From contig NZ_AMRV01000002.1 in NCBI RefSeq assembly GCF_000342165.1, positions 1 through 64,000 on the forward strand: a stretch of 64,000 nt of DNA, given 5' to 3'. Origin of the DNA: Pacificimonas flava. GTDB lineage: Bacteria > Pseudomonadota > Alphaproteobacteria > Sphingomonadales > Sphingomonadaceae. The translations under genes were made by a program, and so were the position numbers. Of this stretch, positions 23,255 to 33,629 are shown piece after piece (the stretch's first letter is position 1; the number at the start of each line of letters is the position of its first letter). The notes beneath the pieces are model-generated. The model was given only the letters and a program-made list of their open reading frames with translations. It was not told where the DNA came from and did not search any database.

Positions 23255-24559
23255 TCAGCTTCGGCCGATGGAGCTGTATTCGAAACCCGCCTGGCGCATG
23301 TCCTCAGACGGGTAGACATTGCGCAGATCGACGAAGACCGGCGTCTCCATACTGTCCTTCAAGCGGCGAAGATCGAGCGCGCGGAACTCGTTCCATTCGG
23401 TGATCAGAACGACCGCGCTCGCGCCCTCGATCGCCTCATAGGCGCTGCCAACCATCTCGACGTCCGGCAGCATGGGCGCGGCAAGCTGCATCGCCGCCGG
23501 GTCATAGGCCGCCACGGAAGCACCCGCCTCGATCAGCCGCGGCAGGATGTCGAGCGACGGAGAATCGCGCATGTCGTCGGTGTTCGGCTTGAAGGCCAGG
23601 CCGAGCGCGGCGATGCGCTTGCCCTTTACCGAGCCGCCGCACGCCGCGATCACGCGGTCGGCCATGGCAAGCTTGCGGTCGTTGTTGACGTCCACGGTCG
23701 CCTGCACGATCCGCACCGGGGCGCCCGCCTCTTCGGCCGTGCGCAACAGGGCCAATGTATCCTTCGGAAAGCAGGATCCGCCATAGCCCGGCCCGGCATG
23801 CAGGAATTTCGGGCCGATGCGGTTGTCGAGGCCAATGCCCTTCGCCACCACCTGCACGTCCGCGCCGACCTTTTCGCACAGGTCGGCCATTTCGTTAATA
23901 TAGCTGATCTTCACCGCCAGAAACGCGTTCGCGGCATATTTGATGAGCTCCGCTGTTTCGCGCTCCGCCACCAGCAGCGGCACTTCCCGCAGGGAGAGAG
24001 GCCGATAGATGCCCCGCAGCACCTCCTCGGCATGCGCATCGCTGACGCCCACGACGACGCGGTCGGGCCGCATGAAATCCTCGATGGCCGATCCCTCGCG
24101 CAGGAATTCCGGGTTCGAGGCCACCGAGATTTTCTTGTCCGGCGCCGCCTTGCGGGCGATGTCCTCGACCTCGCGGCCCGTGCCGACGGGAACGGTCGAC
24201 TTGTTGACGATGACGCATGTTGCCGGCGCGGCCCTGGCGATCTCCTCCGCCGCGGCGTAGACATAGCTGAGATCGGCATGGCCATCGCCACGCCGGCTGG
24301 GCGTTCCAACCGCAATGAAGACCGCATCGGCATTTGCGACCGCGTCCTTCAGATCGGTGGTGAAGCGAAGACGGCCCGCCTCCACATTGCGTTCAACCAG
24401 CTTATCGAGGCCGGGCTCGTAGATCGGGATCTCGCCCTTGTCGAGGCGGGCAACGATCGTCTCGTTCTTGTCCACGCAGACGACGTCGTGGCCGAACTCC
24501 GAGAAACACGCGCCGGAAACAAGGCCGACATAGCCGGTGCCGATCATGGCGAGACGCAT
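23255..24559 (-). CDS. ugd: UDP-glucose 6-dehydrogenase
   Basis: Oxidises UDP-glucose to UDP-glucuronate with two NAD, supplying precursors for capsule, exopolysaccharide or glycolipids. The 434-residue product begins MRLAMIGTGYVGLVSGACF (NAD-binding Rossmann), has the ERETAELIKYAANAFLAVKI hinge helix, the catalytic Cys in GYGGSCFPKDTLAL and the second nucleotide domain LGLAFKPNTDDMRDSPS. Start at 24559 is set by the conserved N-terminus. No exopolysaccharide genes are adjacent, so it stands alone. Confidence 0.96.
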   Translation of the reverse strand: MRLAMIGTGYVGLVSGACFSEFGHDVVCVDKNETIVARLDKGEIPIYEPGLDKLVERNVEAGRLRFTTDLKDAVANADAVFIAVGTPSRRGDGHADLSYVYAAAEEIARAAPATCVIVNKSTVPVGTGREVEDIARKAAPDKKISVASNPEFLREGSAIEDFMRPDRVVVGVSDAHAEEVLRGIYRPLSLREVPLLVAERETAELIKYAANAFLAVKISYINEMADLCEKVGADVQVVAKGIGLDNRIGPKFLHAGPGYGGSCFPKDTLALLRTAEEAGAPVRIVQATVDVNNDRKLAMADRVIAACGGSVKGKRIAALGLAFKPNTDDMRDSPSLDILPRLIEAGASVAAYDPAAMQLAAPMLPDVEMVGSAYEAIEGASAVVLITEWNEFRALDLRRLKDSMETPVFVDLRNVYPSEDMRQAGFEYSSIGRS

Positions 24560-24690
24560 TGGCAGAACCCCTTTTCGTAACTGTATATCCGCGAATGGAC
24601 GTAGCGTCCGGCGCGGCTCCTGACCAGCACCTTCGCACATGCAGCATTAGGTGGCATTCCCAGTTTCGGACGGGACGTTAGAAAAGACCG

Positions 24691-25125
24691 ATGAACAGGC
24701 GTATCGAAACCCTTCGGCGCATGCTGCGCTTGCTGCTTGCCGCTGTCTTCGCCGCCGCGGGTGCCCTCCACATCATGGCGCCCGCCCCCTTCCTGTCGAT
24801 CATGCCCCCCTGGGTGCCCGCGGCGACGGGCGTCATCCTCTGGACCGGCATCTGCGAGCTGCTGGGCGCTGCCGGTCTCCTGCTGCCGCCGCTCCGGCGG
24901 ACAGCGGCCCTGGGCCTCTCGCTTTATACGGTTGCCGTCTACCCTGCGAACGTCCAGCACATGCTGAACGATATCGGCAGCGGGACCGGCCTTGGATGGA
25001 GCTATCACGCCCCGCGACTCTTGTTTCAGCCGGTCATCGTCTGGTGGTGCCTCTTCGCGGGCAGTCTGGTCAGCTGGCCGTTCCGCCGGCCACCGGAGAC
25101 CTCGGGGCCGCCCGGCCAGGGCTAG
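24691..25125 (+). CDS. DoxX-family membrane protein
   Basis: 144 residues with four predicted membrane helices (LRLLLAAVFAAAGALHIMA, GVILWTGICELLGAAGLLLP, TAALGLSLYTVAVYPANVQH, PVIVWWCLFAGSLVSWPF). The spacing and GICELLGAAGLLLP match the DoxX/DoxX-like family of small redox- or thiosulfate-associated membrane proteins, most without known function. Convergent with the phosphatase gene, overlapping its stop by four bases. Confidence 0.75.
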   Translation: MNRRIETLRRMLRLLLAAVFAAAGALHIMAPAPFLSIMPPWVPAATGVILWTGICELLGAAGLLLPPLRRTAALGLSLYTVAVYPANVQHMLNDIGSGTGLGWSYHAPRLLFQPVIVWWCLFAGSLVSWPFRRPPETSGPPGQG

Positions 25126-26756
25126 ACGGCCGAAAGCCGGTTGCGGCCATACTGCACCCTCATGCTGCGTCCTGCGGTCGCGGACGCGCTGCGTTGCTTC
25201 ACGCTGCGGGTGAATATCCAGTCACAGCGCGCCTCCTCGCGCGTCAGCGTCACATGCCCATATCCCCGCTGCGCCGTATCGGCCCAGACGAGTTCAGGCG
25301 AACTATCGACCACGCCCCGCGCCACGACGGCGGGATCGGTGCGCGTAAAATAGGCCTCGAAGCCGGGTGAGGTGACCGAGGGCACGCCGAACTCGGCCCC
25401 GGCCGGCTGCCCACCCTCGAACAGGTCGAAGGCCCAGCTATTGTGGCTGTCCCCCGCCAGCACGAGCAGATTCGCGTCGGCCGCCTGGGCGCTTTGAAGC
25501 AGGCGCGCCCGGGCCGCCGGATAGCCGCCCCAGGCATCGAGATTGCTGGGTATGCCGAGCTTGGCGAGGCCGATGGCGGCGGCGACACGCTGCTGCACCG
25601 CCGGGGGCGCTGCCGGATCGATCCAGTCGCGGATCGCGCCGGGCGTCATTGCGGACCCCATGACGACCTGCTGCGCCAGAACCTGCCAACGCGTTCCGGT
25701 TCTTGTCGAGGCGGCCAGGCCTTCGGCCAGCCAGCGCTCCTGCTCGGCGCCGAGCATGTGCCGCGCGGGGTCCGGCCACACCTTGCCATGCAGGCGCGCC
25801 ATCCCCGCCTCCAGACTTCCGGCTTCGGCGAACAGGGCCGGCAGGTCGATCTGCGCATCCCGTCCGGTGATTCGCGTTTCCAGCCGGAACAGGGTCGCGA
25901 GTTCGCCGATCTCATAAGCCGCATAGGGGGCGTCCGACATGGGCAGCCAATGATGATGGGCTGCCAGCGCAGCCGCCTTTCGCGCCGCCCACGGCCCCTC
26001 GGTCTCCGGCTGATGGTTCTCCGCTCCACCCGCCCAGGCATCGTTGGCGAACTCGTGATCGTCCCAGATCGCAATCATGGGATAAAGCTGATGCAGCCGC
26101 TGCAAGTCGCGGTCCGCGCGGTAGACCGCGTACCGCGCGTGATAGTCGGCCAGCCTGATCATCTCCGTGGCAGGATCGACATGGCGGCCGTCCACAATGT
26201 CCGCTTCCGCCGGATAGGTGCCGTCCGGATATTCGTAGAGGTAGTCGCCCAGATGCAGCACCAGGTCGATATCCTGCCGCCCGGCCGCGTGCGCATAGGC
26301 ATTAAAGTAGCCGTAGGGCAGGTTCGAACAGCTGAAGACGGCCATGCGGAAGGGGTCCGACCCTTCCGCGGGAAGGGTCCGCGTACGGCCGACCGCCGAG
26401 ACGCTGCCGTCAGGCGAGCGGAACCGGTAGAAATACCAGCGCGCCGGGTCGAGCCCGCCGACGGGCGCCTTCGCGCAGTGGTCGGTCTCTGCGGAGGCGC
26501 GCGCGGTGCCGGTCTTGACAATTCGCCCGAACTCGCTGTCCTCCGCGATCTCCCAGACCAGTTCCGTCCCGGCGTCCCCGAGCCCGACGAAACGCGTCCA
26601 CAGCAGGATTGAATCCTGCGCCGGTTCCCCGGAGGCGACCCCATGGGTGAAGCCGCGCCCCATCGTTGCCGCCCGCAGGCCGTTCGGCAGGGCAAGCCCG
26701 GCGGCACCTCCCAAACCGGCAGCAAGGAAGTGGCGACGACGCAATTCAATGGACAT
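25122..26756 (-). CDS. phoD: PhoD-type alkaline phosphatase/phosphodiesterase
   Basis: Exported metal-dependent phosphatase for phosphate scavenging. The 544-residue protein has a Tat signal (ELRRRHFLAAGLGGAAGLAL), the N-terminal PhoD domain (FTHGVASGEPAQDSILLWTR) and the metal-binding core: FSCSNLPYGYFNAY, VLHLGDYLYEYP, IWDDHEFANDAW and AGDSHNSWAFDL. These residues bind Ca and Fe in the Bacillus enzyme. No pho box was recognised upstream. Divergent from the DUF2064 gene. Confidence 0.93.
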   Translation of the reverse strand: MSIELRRRHFLAAGLGGAAGLALPNGLRAATMGRGFTHGVASGEPAQDSILLWTRFVGLGDAGTELVWEIAEDSEFGRIVKTGTARASAETDHCAKAPVGGLDPARWYFYRFRSPDGSVSAVGRTRTLPAEGSDPFRMAVFSCSNLPYGYFNAYAHAAGRQDIDLVLHLGDYLYEYPDGTYPAEADIVDGRHVDPATEMIRLADYHARYAVYRADRDLQRLHQLYPMIAIWDDHEFANDAWAGGAENHQPETEGPWAARKAAALAAHHHWLPMSDAPYAAYEIGELATLFRLETRITGRDAQIDLPALFAEAGSLEAGMARLHGKVWPDPARHMLGAEQERWLAEGLAASTRTGTRWQVLAQQVVMGSAMTPGAIRDWIDPAAPPAVQQRVAAAIGLAKLGIPSNLDAWGGYPAARARLLQSAQAADANLLVLAGDSHNSWAFDLFEGGQPAGAEFGVPSVTSPGFEAYFTRTDPAVVARGVVDSSPELVWADTAQRGYGHVTLTREEARCDWIFTRSVKQRSASATAGRSMRVQYGRNRLSAV

Positions 26757-26805
26757 GAGGCTTCTCGCCCTCCCCCGATGTGGAAAGTTCGCTTAGACCG
26801 CATTT

Positions 26806-27393
26806 ATGACGAGGACTTTACGCCCCATCATCTTCGCCCGCTATCCCCGGCCCGGCCGCTGCAAGACGCGCCTGGAACCGGAACTTGGAGCCCACGGCGC
26901 CGCGGCGCTGCACGGACGGCTCGTCATGCACACTCTCTCCGCGCTTGCGCCCCTCGCCCCGCGACTGGCCTTTACGGGTGCGGAGGGAGCCGACGTGCGC
27001 GCCTGGCTGGGCGGCGATGTCGATATTCTGGAGCAAGCCGCAGGTGATCTTGGCGAAAGGCTGCTCGTCGCCATGGCCCGTCCGCCAGCCCTGATCGTCG
27101 GCAGCGACATCCCCGACATCGACGCCGCCGCCGTGGAAAGCGCCGCGCGGCATCTGTTCGACCACGACCTGGTCCTGGGGCCGGCGGAGGATGGCGGCTT
27201 CTGGCTGATCGGCGCGCGAGACGCACCGCCCCCCACCCTCTTCGACCATGTCGCATGGGGGACATCCACAGTTCTGGAGCAGGTGGAGGCGAATGCCGCC
27301 GCGCTCCGGCTGTCCGTCGCGCGGGCCAAGACGTTGGCCGACCTCGACCGCCCGCAGGATCTGGAGCGCTGGCCGCAGTTCAGACCGACATGA
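26806..27393 (+). CDS. TIGR04282-type glycosyltransferase (DUF2064)
   Basis: 195-residue GT-A-like nucleotidyl/glycosyl transferase of the DUF2064 group: IFARYPRPGRCKTRL at the N-terminus (nucleotide binding), PPALIVGSDIPDIDAAAV with the metal-binding SDIPD, and DHDLVLGPAEDGGFWLIG. The family is named for arsenosugar biosynthesis in some bacteria, but members also occur without arsenic genes and none is present here. Its stop overlaps the next start (ATGA), so the pair works together. Confidence 0.85.
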   Translation: MTRTLRPIIFARYPRPGRCKTRLEPELGAHGAAALHGRLVMHTLSALAPLAPRLAFTGAEGADVRAWLGGDVDILEQAAGDLGERLLVAMARPPALIVGSDIPDIDAAAVESAARHLFDHDLVLGPAEDGGFWLIGARDAPPPTLFDHVAWGTSTVLEQVEANAAALRLSVARAKTLADLDRPQDLERWPQFRPT

Positions 27394-28067
27394 GGTTCGC
27401 CGTTATCATCCCCGCCTTGAACGAAGCAGACCAGATTGGTGGCGCAATCGCTTCGGCAGCAGGGGCGCAGGTGATCCTGGCGGACGGTGGCAGCACCGAC
27501 GAGACGGCTGCGATCGCGGAGCGCGCAGGGGCCTCCGTCGTGGTCGAGACCAGCGGCCGGGGGCGTCAGGCGAACGCCGGCGCAGCCGCCGCGATCGCGC
27601 TGGGGGCGACTGCGCTCCTCTTTTTGCATGCCGACAGTCGGCTGCCGCCGGATTGGATGCCAGCCGCGGTCCGTGCGCTCGATCAACCGGACGTAGCGCT
27701 CGGCGCGTTCTCTCTGCGCATTGCCGATGCCCGCGTGCAAGAGCGCGTCGTTGCAGCGGGCGCCAATCTGCGCAGCCGCCTCCTCCGTCTTCCCTATGGG
27801 GACCAGGCGCTGTTCCTGCGACAGGACATGTTCGGCGCGCTAGGCGGTTTTCGGGCGCTGCCGATCATGGAGGATTTCGACCTGGTGCGCCGAGCGGGGC
27901 GCATTGGGCGCGTTCTTACACTGCCGCAGCGGGTTACCACGTCGCCGCGGCGCTGGCGCCGCATGGGCACCCTGCGCAGCGTCGCTCTGAATCAGGCAAT
28001 GCTCGCCGGCTGGTCGCTCGGCATCGCGCCGGACCGGCTTGCAAGTCTCTACCGGCAAACGCGCTGA
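27390..28067 (+). CDS. TIGR04283-type family 2 glycosyltransferase
   Basis: 225-residue GT2 enzyme: RFAVIIPALNEADQIGG, VILADGGSTDETAAIAE (nucleotide-binding DxGS), LLFLHADSRLPPDWM (metal-binding DxD-like HADSR) and LPYGDQALFLRQDMFGALGG with IMEDFDLVRR. This TIGR04283 protein usually accompanies TIGR04282, as here. Product likely a small membrane or secreted glycoconjugate; the acceptor is unknown. Confidence 0.87.
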   Translation: MRFAVIIPALNEADQIGGAIASAAGAQVILADGGSTDETAAIAERAGASVVVETSGRGRQANAGAAAAIALGATALLFLHADSRLPPDWMPAAVRALDQPDVALGAFSLRIADARVQERVVAAGANLRSRLLRLPYGDQALFLRQDMFGALGGFRALPIMEDFDLVRRAGRIGRVLTLPQRVTTSPRRWRRMGTLRSVALNQAMLAGWSLGIAPDRLASLYRQTR

Positions 28068-28253
28068 CGGCGAGGATGCCGGCGACAGGCCGACCTGCCG
28101 CGCAAGACCCGCCCGCCGCGAGCCGGCCCATACCTGACGCAAGAGGTGGGCGCGCAAGTGGCAGAATGTTGTATATTGCCGCGAACGCTGCCGTTCCGGC
28201 ACGGAGCGGGAGGCTTCGGATGGCGGCCCCCAAAAACCGGGAGAGGATATTTC

Positions 28254-29033
28254 ATGGCGACGCAGTTGAAGACCCCGACCGACGTGAAAAGCCGGGTTTC
28301 GGAGGAGGAGTGGCAGGTGCGCACCGACCTTGCCGCCGCCTACCGGCTGGTGGCGCTCTATGGCTGGGACGACCTGATCTTCACGCACCTGTCGGCGCGC
28401 GTGCCGGGGCCGGAGCATCATTTCCTCATCAACCCCTACAATCTGATGTTCGAGGAGATCACCGCCTCCAGCCTCGTCAAGATCGATACGGAGGGGCATC
28501 CGGTCATGGAGACGCCCTACCTGACCAACCCGGCCGGCTTCACCATCCATTCGGCCATTCATATGGCGCGCGACGACGCCCATGCCGTTCTCCACCTCCA
28601 CACCCCGCACGGTCAGGCGGTCAGCGCCATGTCGGAGGGACTGCTGCCGCACACGCAGACGGCGATGATCGCCAAGCACAATGTCGCCTATCACGACTAT
28701 GAGGGCATCGCGACCGACCTGGAGGAGCGCGAGCGTCTGGTGGCGGACCTTGGCGAGAAGCACGCCATGATCCTCAGGAACCACGGCACGCTGACGGTCG
28801 GCGAGCGGGTCGCGGACGCCTTCCTGCGCATGTACTTCCTGGAACGGGCGTGCGAGGCGCAGGTCTACATGCTGTCGGCGGGGCGGGAGAACCTCAACAC
28901 CCCGCCGCAGGGCGTGGAGGAGAAGGTCGCCGGCCAGACCGCGCCGCAGGGCATGGCAGCGGTCAGTCAGATGCTTGCCTGGCCCGCTCTTCTCAGAAAA
29001 CTCGACCGCATCGACCCCGGCTTCCGCGACTGA
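28254..29033 (+). CDS. class II aldolase/adducin-family protein
   Basis: 259-residue protein with the zinc-binding class II aldolase fold: LVALYGWDDLIFTHLSAR, IHSAIHMARDDAHAVLHLHT (HxH metal pair) and HAMILRNHGTLTVGER with the third His. Members cleave or epimerise sugar phosphates or act on other carbonyl compounds; several alphaproteobacterial homologues of this length are annotated only as aldolase/adducin-like. Start at 28254 follows a GGAGAGG site. Preceded by a 186-base gap with no other gene. Confidence 0.85.
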   Translation: MATQLKTPTDVKSRVSEEEWQVRTDLAAAYRLVALYGWDDLIFTHLSARVPGPEHHFLINPYNLMFEEITASSLVKIDTEGHPVMETPYLTNPAGFTIHSAIHMARDDAHAVLHLHTPHGQAVSAMSEGLLPHTQTAMIAKHNVAYHDYEGIATDLEERERLVADLGEKHAMILRNHGTLTVGERVADAFLRMYFLERACEAQVYMLSAGRENLNTPPQGVEEKVAGQTAPQGMAAVSQMLAWPALLRKLDRIDPGFRD

Positions 29034-29049
29034 GGCGCGCCGGGGCGTT

Positions 29050-30099
29050 TCAGGCCGCCTTGGAGCGGAGTTCGCTTTCGAGGCAGGTCCGGTCGCGGCC
29101 CTTCTGCTTTGCCAGGTAAAGCGCCGCGTCCGCCCGCATCTGGAGATTCTCCAGCGAATCGCTCGAGTTCAACTCGGCAATGCCGACCGAGAGGGTCACA
29201 GGGCCGACGCGTTCGCCATGTTCCTGCACGTTCAGGCGCTGGGTGCCGATGAAATCGCGCACCTGCTCACAAATGTCATGCGCCGCATCCAGGTCCTTGC
29301 CCGGCAGAACGATGACAAACTCCTCACCGCCATAGCGCGCCGGCAGGCCGATGCCGTGACAGAGTTTCTCAAGGTTCTCGCCGACCATGCGCAGCACCTC
29401 GTCACCGGTCCTGTGCCCCCATGTGTCGTTGAACACCTTGAAATTGTCTATGTCGCAAAAGGCCAGCGTCAGCGGCCGGCGATCCGCGACCGCGCGCGCG
29501 GCCTGAGCTTCCAGATAATTCTCGAACGCCTTGCGGTTGGCGAGACCTGTCAGCACGTCGATGCGACTCTCGGAGCGAAGCCGCTTCATGTCGCGCTTCA
29601 GCTCCATGATTTGCGTGCCGGAAATATCGAGGAGACGTTCGAGCGCGTTGCTCTTCTCGATCATCGCCTCCGTTGCCGTCAGCACCTCCTCCAGGCTGGG
29701 GAGCCCGCCCGACCGATCCTCCCGCTCGCGCCGCTCACTTGCGGCATAGAGATCGAACAGGCGCATGGAGAACCGGCGGGCATCGGCATCGGCGCCCTCC
29801 ACGGCCTTTACGATGCGGCGCATCTGCGCCTGCGCGCGGGCCAGGAAATCCCACAGCTCCGGCTCTCCAATATCACCGTAAAGCTCGCGGCGAATCGCGT
29901 TCATCTCGCGGGGCCCAACGCGCCCTGCCTGGCGCTGAAGCGCCTCGACCGCGGAAACCAGATCGGGATCGGCACCCGTTACATAGCGATACCAGAAGTC
30001 GTAATTGGCCGGCGTCGGCTCAATCCCACCCGCCTGCATCAAAGCGCCGATCCGCTCCCAGATCCCCGTTTCCCGCATATGATCGTCGCTCGCCGTCAT
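29050..30099 (-). CDS. GGDEF-domain diguanylate cyclase
   Basis: Makes cyclic di-GMP from two GTP. The 349-residue soluble protein has about 175 alpha-helical N-terminal residues of unknown type (EPTPANYDFWYRYVTGADPD), a short coiled coil, and a GGDEF domain with DVLTGLANRKAFENYL, FCDIDNFKVFNDTWGHRTGD and the active-site GGEEF (RYGGEEFVIVLPG). The residues preceding GGEEF (GIGLPA) lack the RxxD inhibitory site, so feedback inhibition by product is not expected. No membrane segment or partner phosphodiesterase nearby. Confidence 0.93.
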   Translation of the reverse strand: MTASDDHMRETGIWERIGALMQAGGIEPTPANYDFWYRYVTGADPDLVSAVEALQRQAGRVGPREMNAIRRELYGDIGEPELWDFLARAQAQMRRIVKAVEGADADARRFSMRLFDLYAASERREREDRSGGLPSLEEVLTATEAMIEKSNALERLLDISGTQIMELKRDMKRLRSESRIDVLTGLANRKAFENYLEAQAARAVADRRPLTLAFCDIDNFKVFNDTWGHRTGDEVLRMVGENLEKLCHGIGLPARYGGEEFVIVLPGKDLDAAHDICEQVRDFIGTQRLNVQEHGERVGPVTLSVGIAELNSSDSLENLQMRADAALYLAKQKGRDRTCLESELRSKAA

Positions 30100-30191
30100 C
30101 CTGACGCAGCTATACGCGGGAGAGAGTTAATTTCGCCTTGTCGGCAAACGGCATTTCGCGCCTGCCTATCGCTTTCTCGGGGGCGGGCAGC

Positions 30192-31637
<1,446 letters not shown>

Positions 31638-31718
31638 CGCGCGGCTTCGTCGAGGGCGCGGCGAAAGTCAAGGAAAGCGCGCGGGGCGAGCGAATGCGAA
31701 ATGGAACCGCACCGCCCG

Positions 31719-32222
31719 TCAATGGCCGGCGGCCCTCTGCTCCGACACGCGCCGCTCCACGGCGCGGCGAATGTCGGGCGTGACGAAGGGTGTGATGTCA
31801 CCGCCGAAAATCGCGATCTCCTTGACCAGACGGCTGGCGATGGGCTGCAGCGCGACGTCTGCCATCAGGAAGACGGTCTCGATCTCGTCGTTCAGCTGCT
31901 GGTTCATGCCCGCCATCTGATATTCATATTCGAAGTCGCTGACGGCGCGCAGACCGCGGACGATCATGCTGGCCCCCTGGCGCGCGGCGAAATCCATCAG
32001 AAGACCGTTGAAGGTGACGACCTCGATCGTGCCGTCGGCGATCTCCTTCACCTCGGCTTCGACATGCGCCTTGCGCTCGTCCAGGGAAAACATCGCGGTC
32101 TTGGAAGGATTGGTGCTGAGACCGATGAGAAGCTTGTCGACCAGCTTCGCGCCGCGGCGAATGATGTCGAGATGCCCGAGCGTGATGGGGTCGAAGGTCC
32201 CCGGATAGACGCCGATGCGCAT
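31719..32222 (-). CDS. coaD: phosphopantetheine adenylyltransferase
   Basis: Fourth step of coenzyme A synthesis: transfers AMP from ATP to 4'-phosphopantetheine. 167 residues, the family size, with the nucleotidyltransferase motif GVYPGTFDPITLGHLDII, LMDFAARQGASMIVRGLRAV and RLVKEIAIFGGDITPFV near the end. Start at 32222 (MRIGVYPG) follows AGGGGAAG. Its gene is separate from the upstream ispA. Confidence 0.96.
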   Translation of the reverse strand: MRIGVYPGTFDPITLGHLDIIRRGAKLVDKLLIGLSTNPSKTAMFSLDERKAHVEAEVKEIADGTIEVVTFNGLLMDFAARQGASMIVRGLRAVSDFEYEYQMAGMNQQLNDEIETVFLMADVALQPIASRLVKEIAIFGGDITPFVTPDIRRAVERRVSEQRAAGH

Positions 32223-32336
32223 GAAAGCTTCCCCTCCTCCATTGGCCGGCCGTTCGACCATCGAATGCGGGCGAAGGCAACAGGTTAGTTTTTGCAGTGC
32301 ATCAAAATTCCGGCATCGTAACGCGCCGGGCACGTT

Positions 32337-33233
32337 TCAGTGATCGCGGGCGATCGCGAAGCGGGCCACGGCGCGCAGCAGATCGGCCTCCGCGCCGAAG
32401 CCATGCAGATGGTCGATCGCCTGATCGATCAGCATCCCCGCCTGGCTGCGCGCACGGTGAACGCCGAGAAGCGACACGAATGTCGCCTTTCCCTGCGCCG
32501 CATCCTTGCCGGCCGCCTTTCCGAGCGCGGAGGCGTCCCCCTCGACGTCGAGCAGATCGTCGGCAATCTGAAAGGCAAGGCCGAGATCGTGTGCATAGCC
32601 GCGAAGTTTCGTCCGGGCGGACGCGGAGGCCTTGCCCATGATCGCGCCCGCCTCCACGGCAAAGCCGATCAGCGCGCCGGTCTTCAACTGCTGTAGGCGC
32701 GTCGTCAGATTGAGGTCGAAACCGCCCTCTTCCGCCATCAGGTCCATCATCTGGCCGGCCGCCATGCCGCTGGTTCCGCTCGCCCGTGCAAGCTCCAGGC
32801 ACAGGTCCGCGCGGACGGCCGCATCCTCGTGCGTGGCCGGATCGGCCAGAACTTCATAGGCAAAGGCCTGCAGCGCATCGCCGGCCAGAACCGCCGTCGC
32901 CTCGTCGAACGCCAGGTGCGTCGTGGGCTTGCCGCGTCGCTGGTCGTCGTCGTCCATGCACGGCAGGTCGTCGTGGATCAGCGAATAGACATGCACGCTT
33001 TCGGCCGCGATGGCGACGCGCAAAGCGCGCTCCTTGTCGACATGGAACAGGTCGCATGCCGCCACGCAAAGAAGCGGCCGCATCCGCTTGCCGCCGCCCA
33101 TCGCTGCATAGCGCATCGCCTCCACCAGCCGCCGGCGCGGATCGGACGGGACCGGCAGCATCCGGTCGAATCGGCTGTCGACCGCTTGCGCCATCGCATC
33201 GAGCGCGGGCTTGAGCTGCGCGGCGGGGGTCAT
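32337..33233 (-). CDS. ispA: farnesyl diphosphate synthase-type polyprenyl synthetase
   Basis: Condenses IPP with allylic diphosphates to farnesyl (or geranylgeranyl) diphosphate for quinone, undecaprenol and carotenoid synthesis. The 298-residue protein contains the first Asp-rich motif DDLPCMDDDDQRRGKPTTH, GKRMRPLLCVAACDLF, the basic KTGALI and the second Asp motif FQIADDLLDVEGD. Starts at 33233, 11 bases after the xseB stop, as in many proteobacterial xseB-ispA operons; dxs is not present downstream here. Confidence 0.93.
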   Translation of the reverse strand: MTPAAQLKPALDAMAQAVDSRFDRMLPVPSDPRRRLVEAMRYAAMGGGKRMRPLLCVAACDLFHVDKERALRVAIAAESVHVYSLIHDDLPCMDDDDQRRGKPTTHLAFDEATAVLAGDALQAFAYEVLADPATHEDAAVRADLCLELARASGTSGMAAGQMMDLMAEEGGFDLNLTTRLQQLKTGALIGFAVEAGAIMGKASASARTKLRGYAHDLGLAFQIADDLLDVEGDASALGKAAGKDAAQGKATFVSLLGVHRARSQAGMLIDQAIDHLHGFGAEADLLRAVARFAIARDH

Positions 33234-33244
33234 GTCCGGCGCCC

Positions 33245-33514
33245 TCAGGCGGGATCCAGCGGCTCGGTGCCAGCCGGATTCCCGGCGGCGTCCAGCCGAA
33301 TCTTCTCGACGCGGACCCGCGCAGCCTCCAGCTTGCGCGCGCAAAGGTCCTTCATACGCTGGCCCTGCTCATAAAGTTCGATTGATTTTTCGAGCGGTGC
33401 GTCACCGCGTTCCAGCGTCTGAACGATCTGCTCCAGCCGCTTCAACGCAGCCTCGAAGTCCATATCGTCGCCGGCGTCTGCGGGCTCCCTCGGCGTTCCG
33501 GTCATCTCGCTCAT
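33245..33514 (-). CDS. xseB: exodeoxyribonuclease VII small subunit
   Basis: Small subunit of the single-strand nuclease ExoVII. 89 residues, one long amphipathic helix with the family motif DFEAALKRLEQIVQTLERGD and LEKSIELYEQGQRMKDLCA. The start at 33514 (MSEMTGTPREP) was chosen over later Met residues for normal length. Transcribed with ispA. Confidence 0.92.
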   Translation of the reverse strand: MSEMTGTPREPADAGDDMDFEAALKRLEQIVQTLERGDAPLEKSIELYEQGQRMKDLCARKLEAARVRVEKIRLDAAGNPAGTEPLDPA

Positions 33515-33629
33515 GCTCGTCGTATTGGCTGCCGTACGGTGGACGGTCAACAGGGCTTGGAAGGGTGGCGGCGGCCGGCCGCGAGCCACCCCCGCAGCCG
33601 ATGCCCGCCGCGCGAGGCCGGAGCGGAAC

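Noticed and set aside
26806-28067. Arsenosugar biosynthesis cluster
   Set aside because: Only the two glycosyltransferases named after it are present; no arsenic-specific gene is visible.
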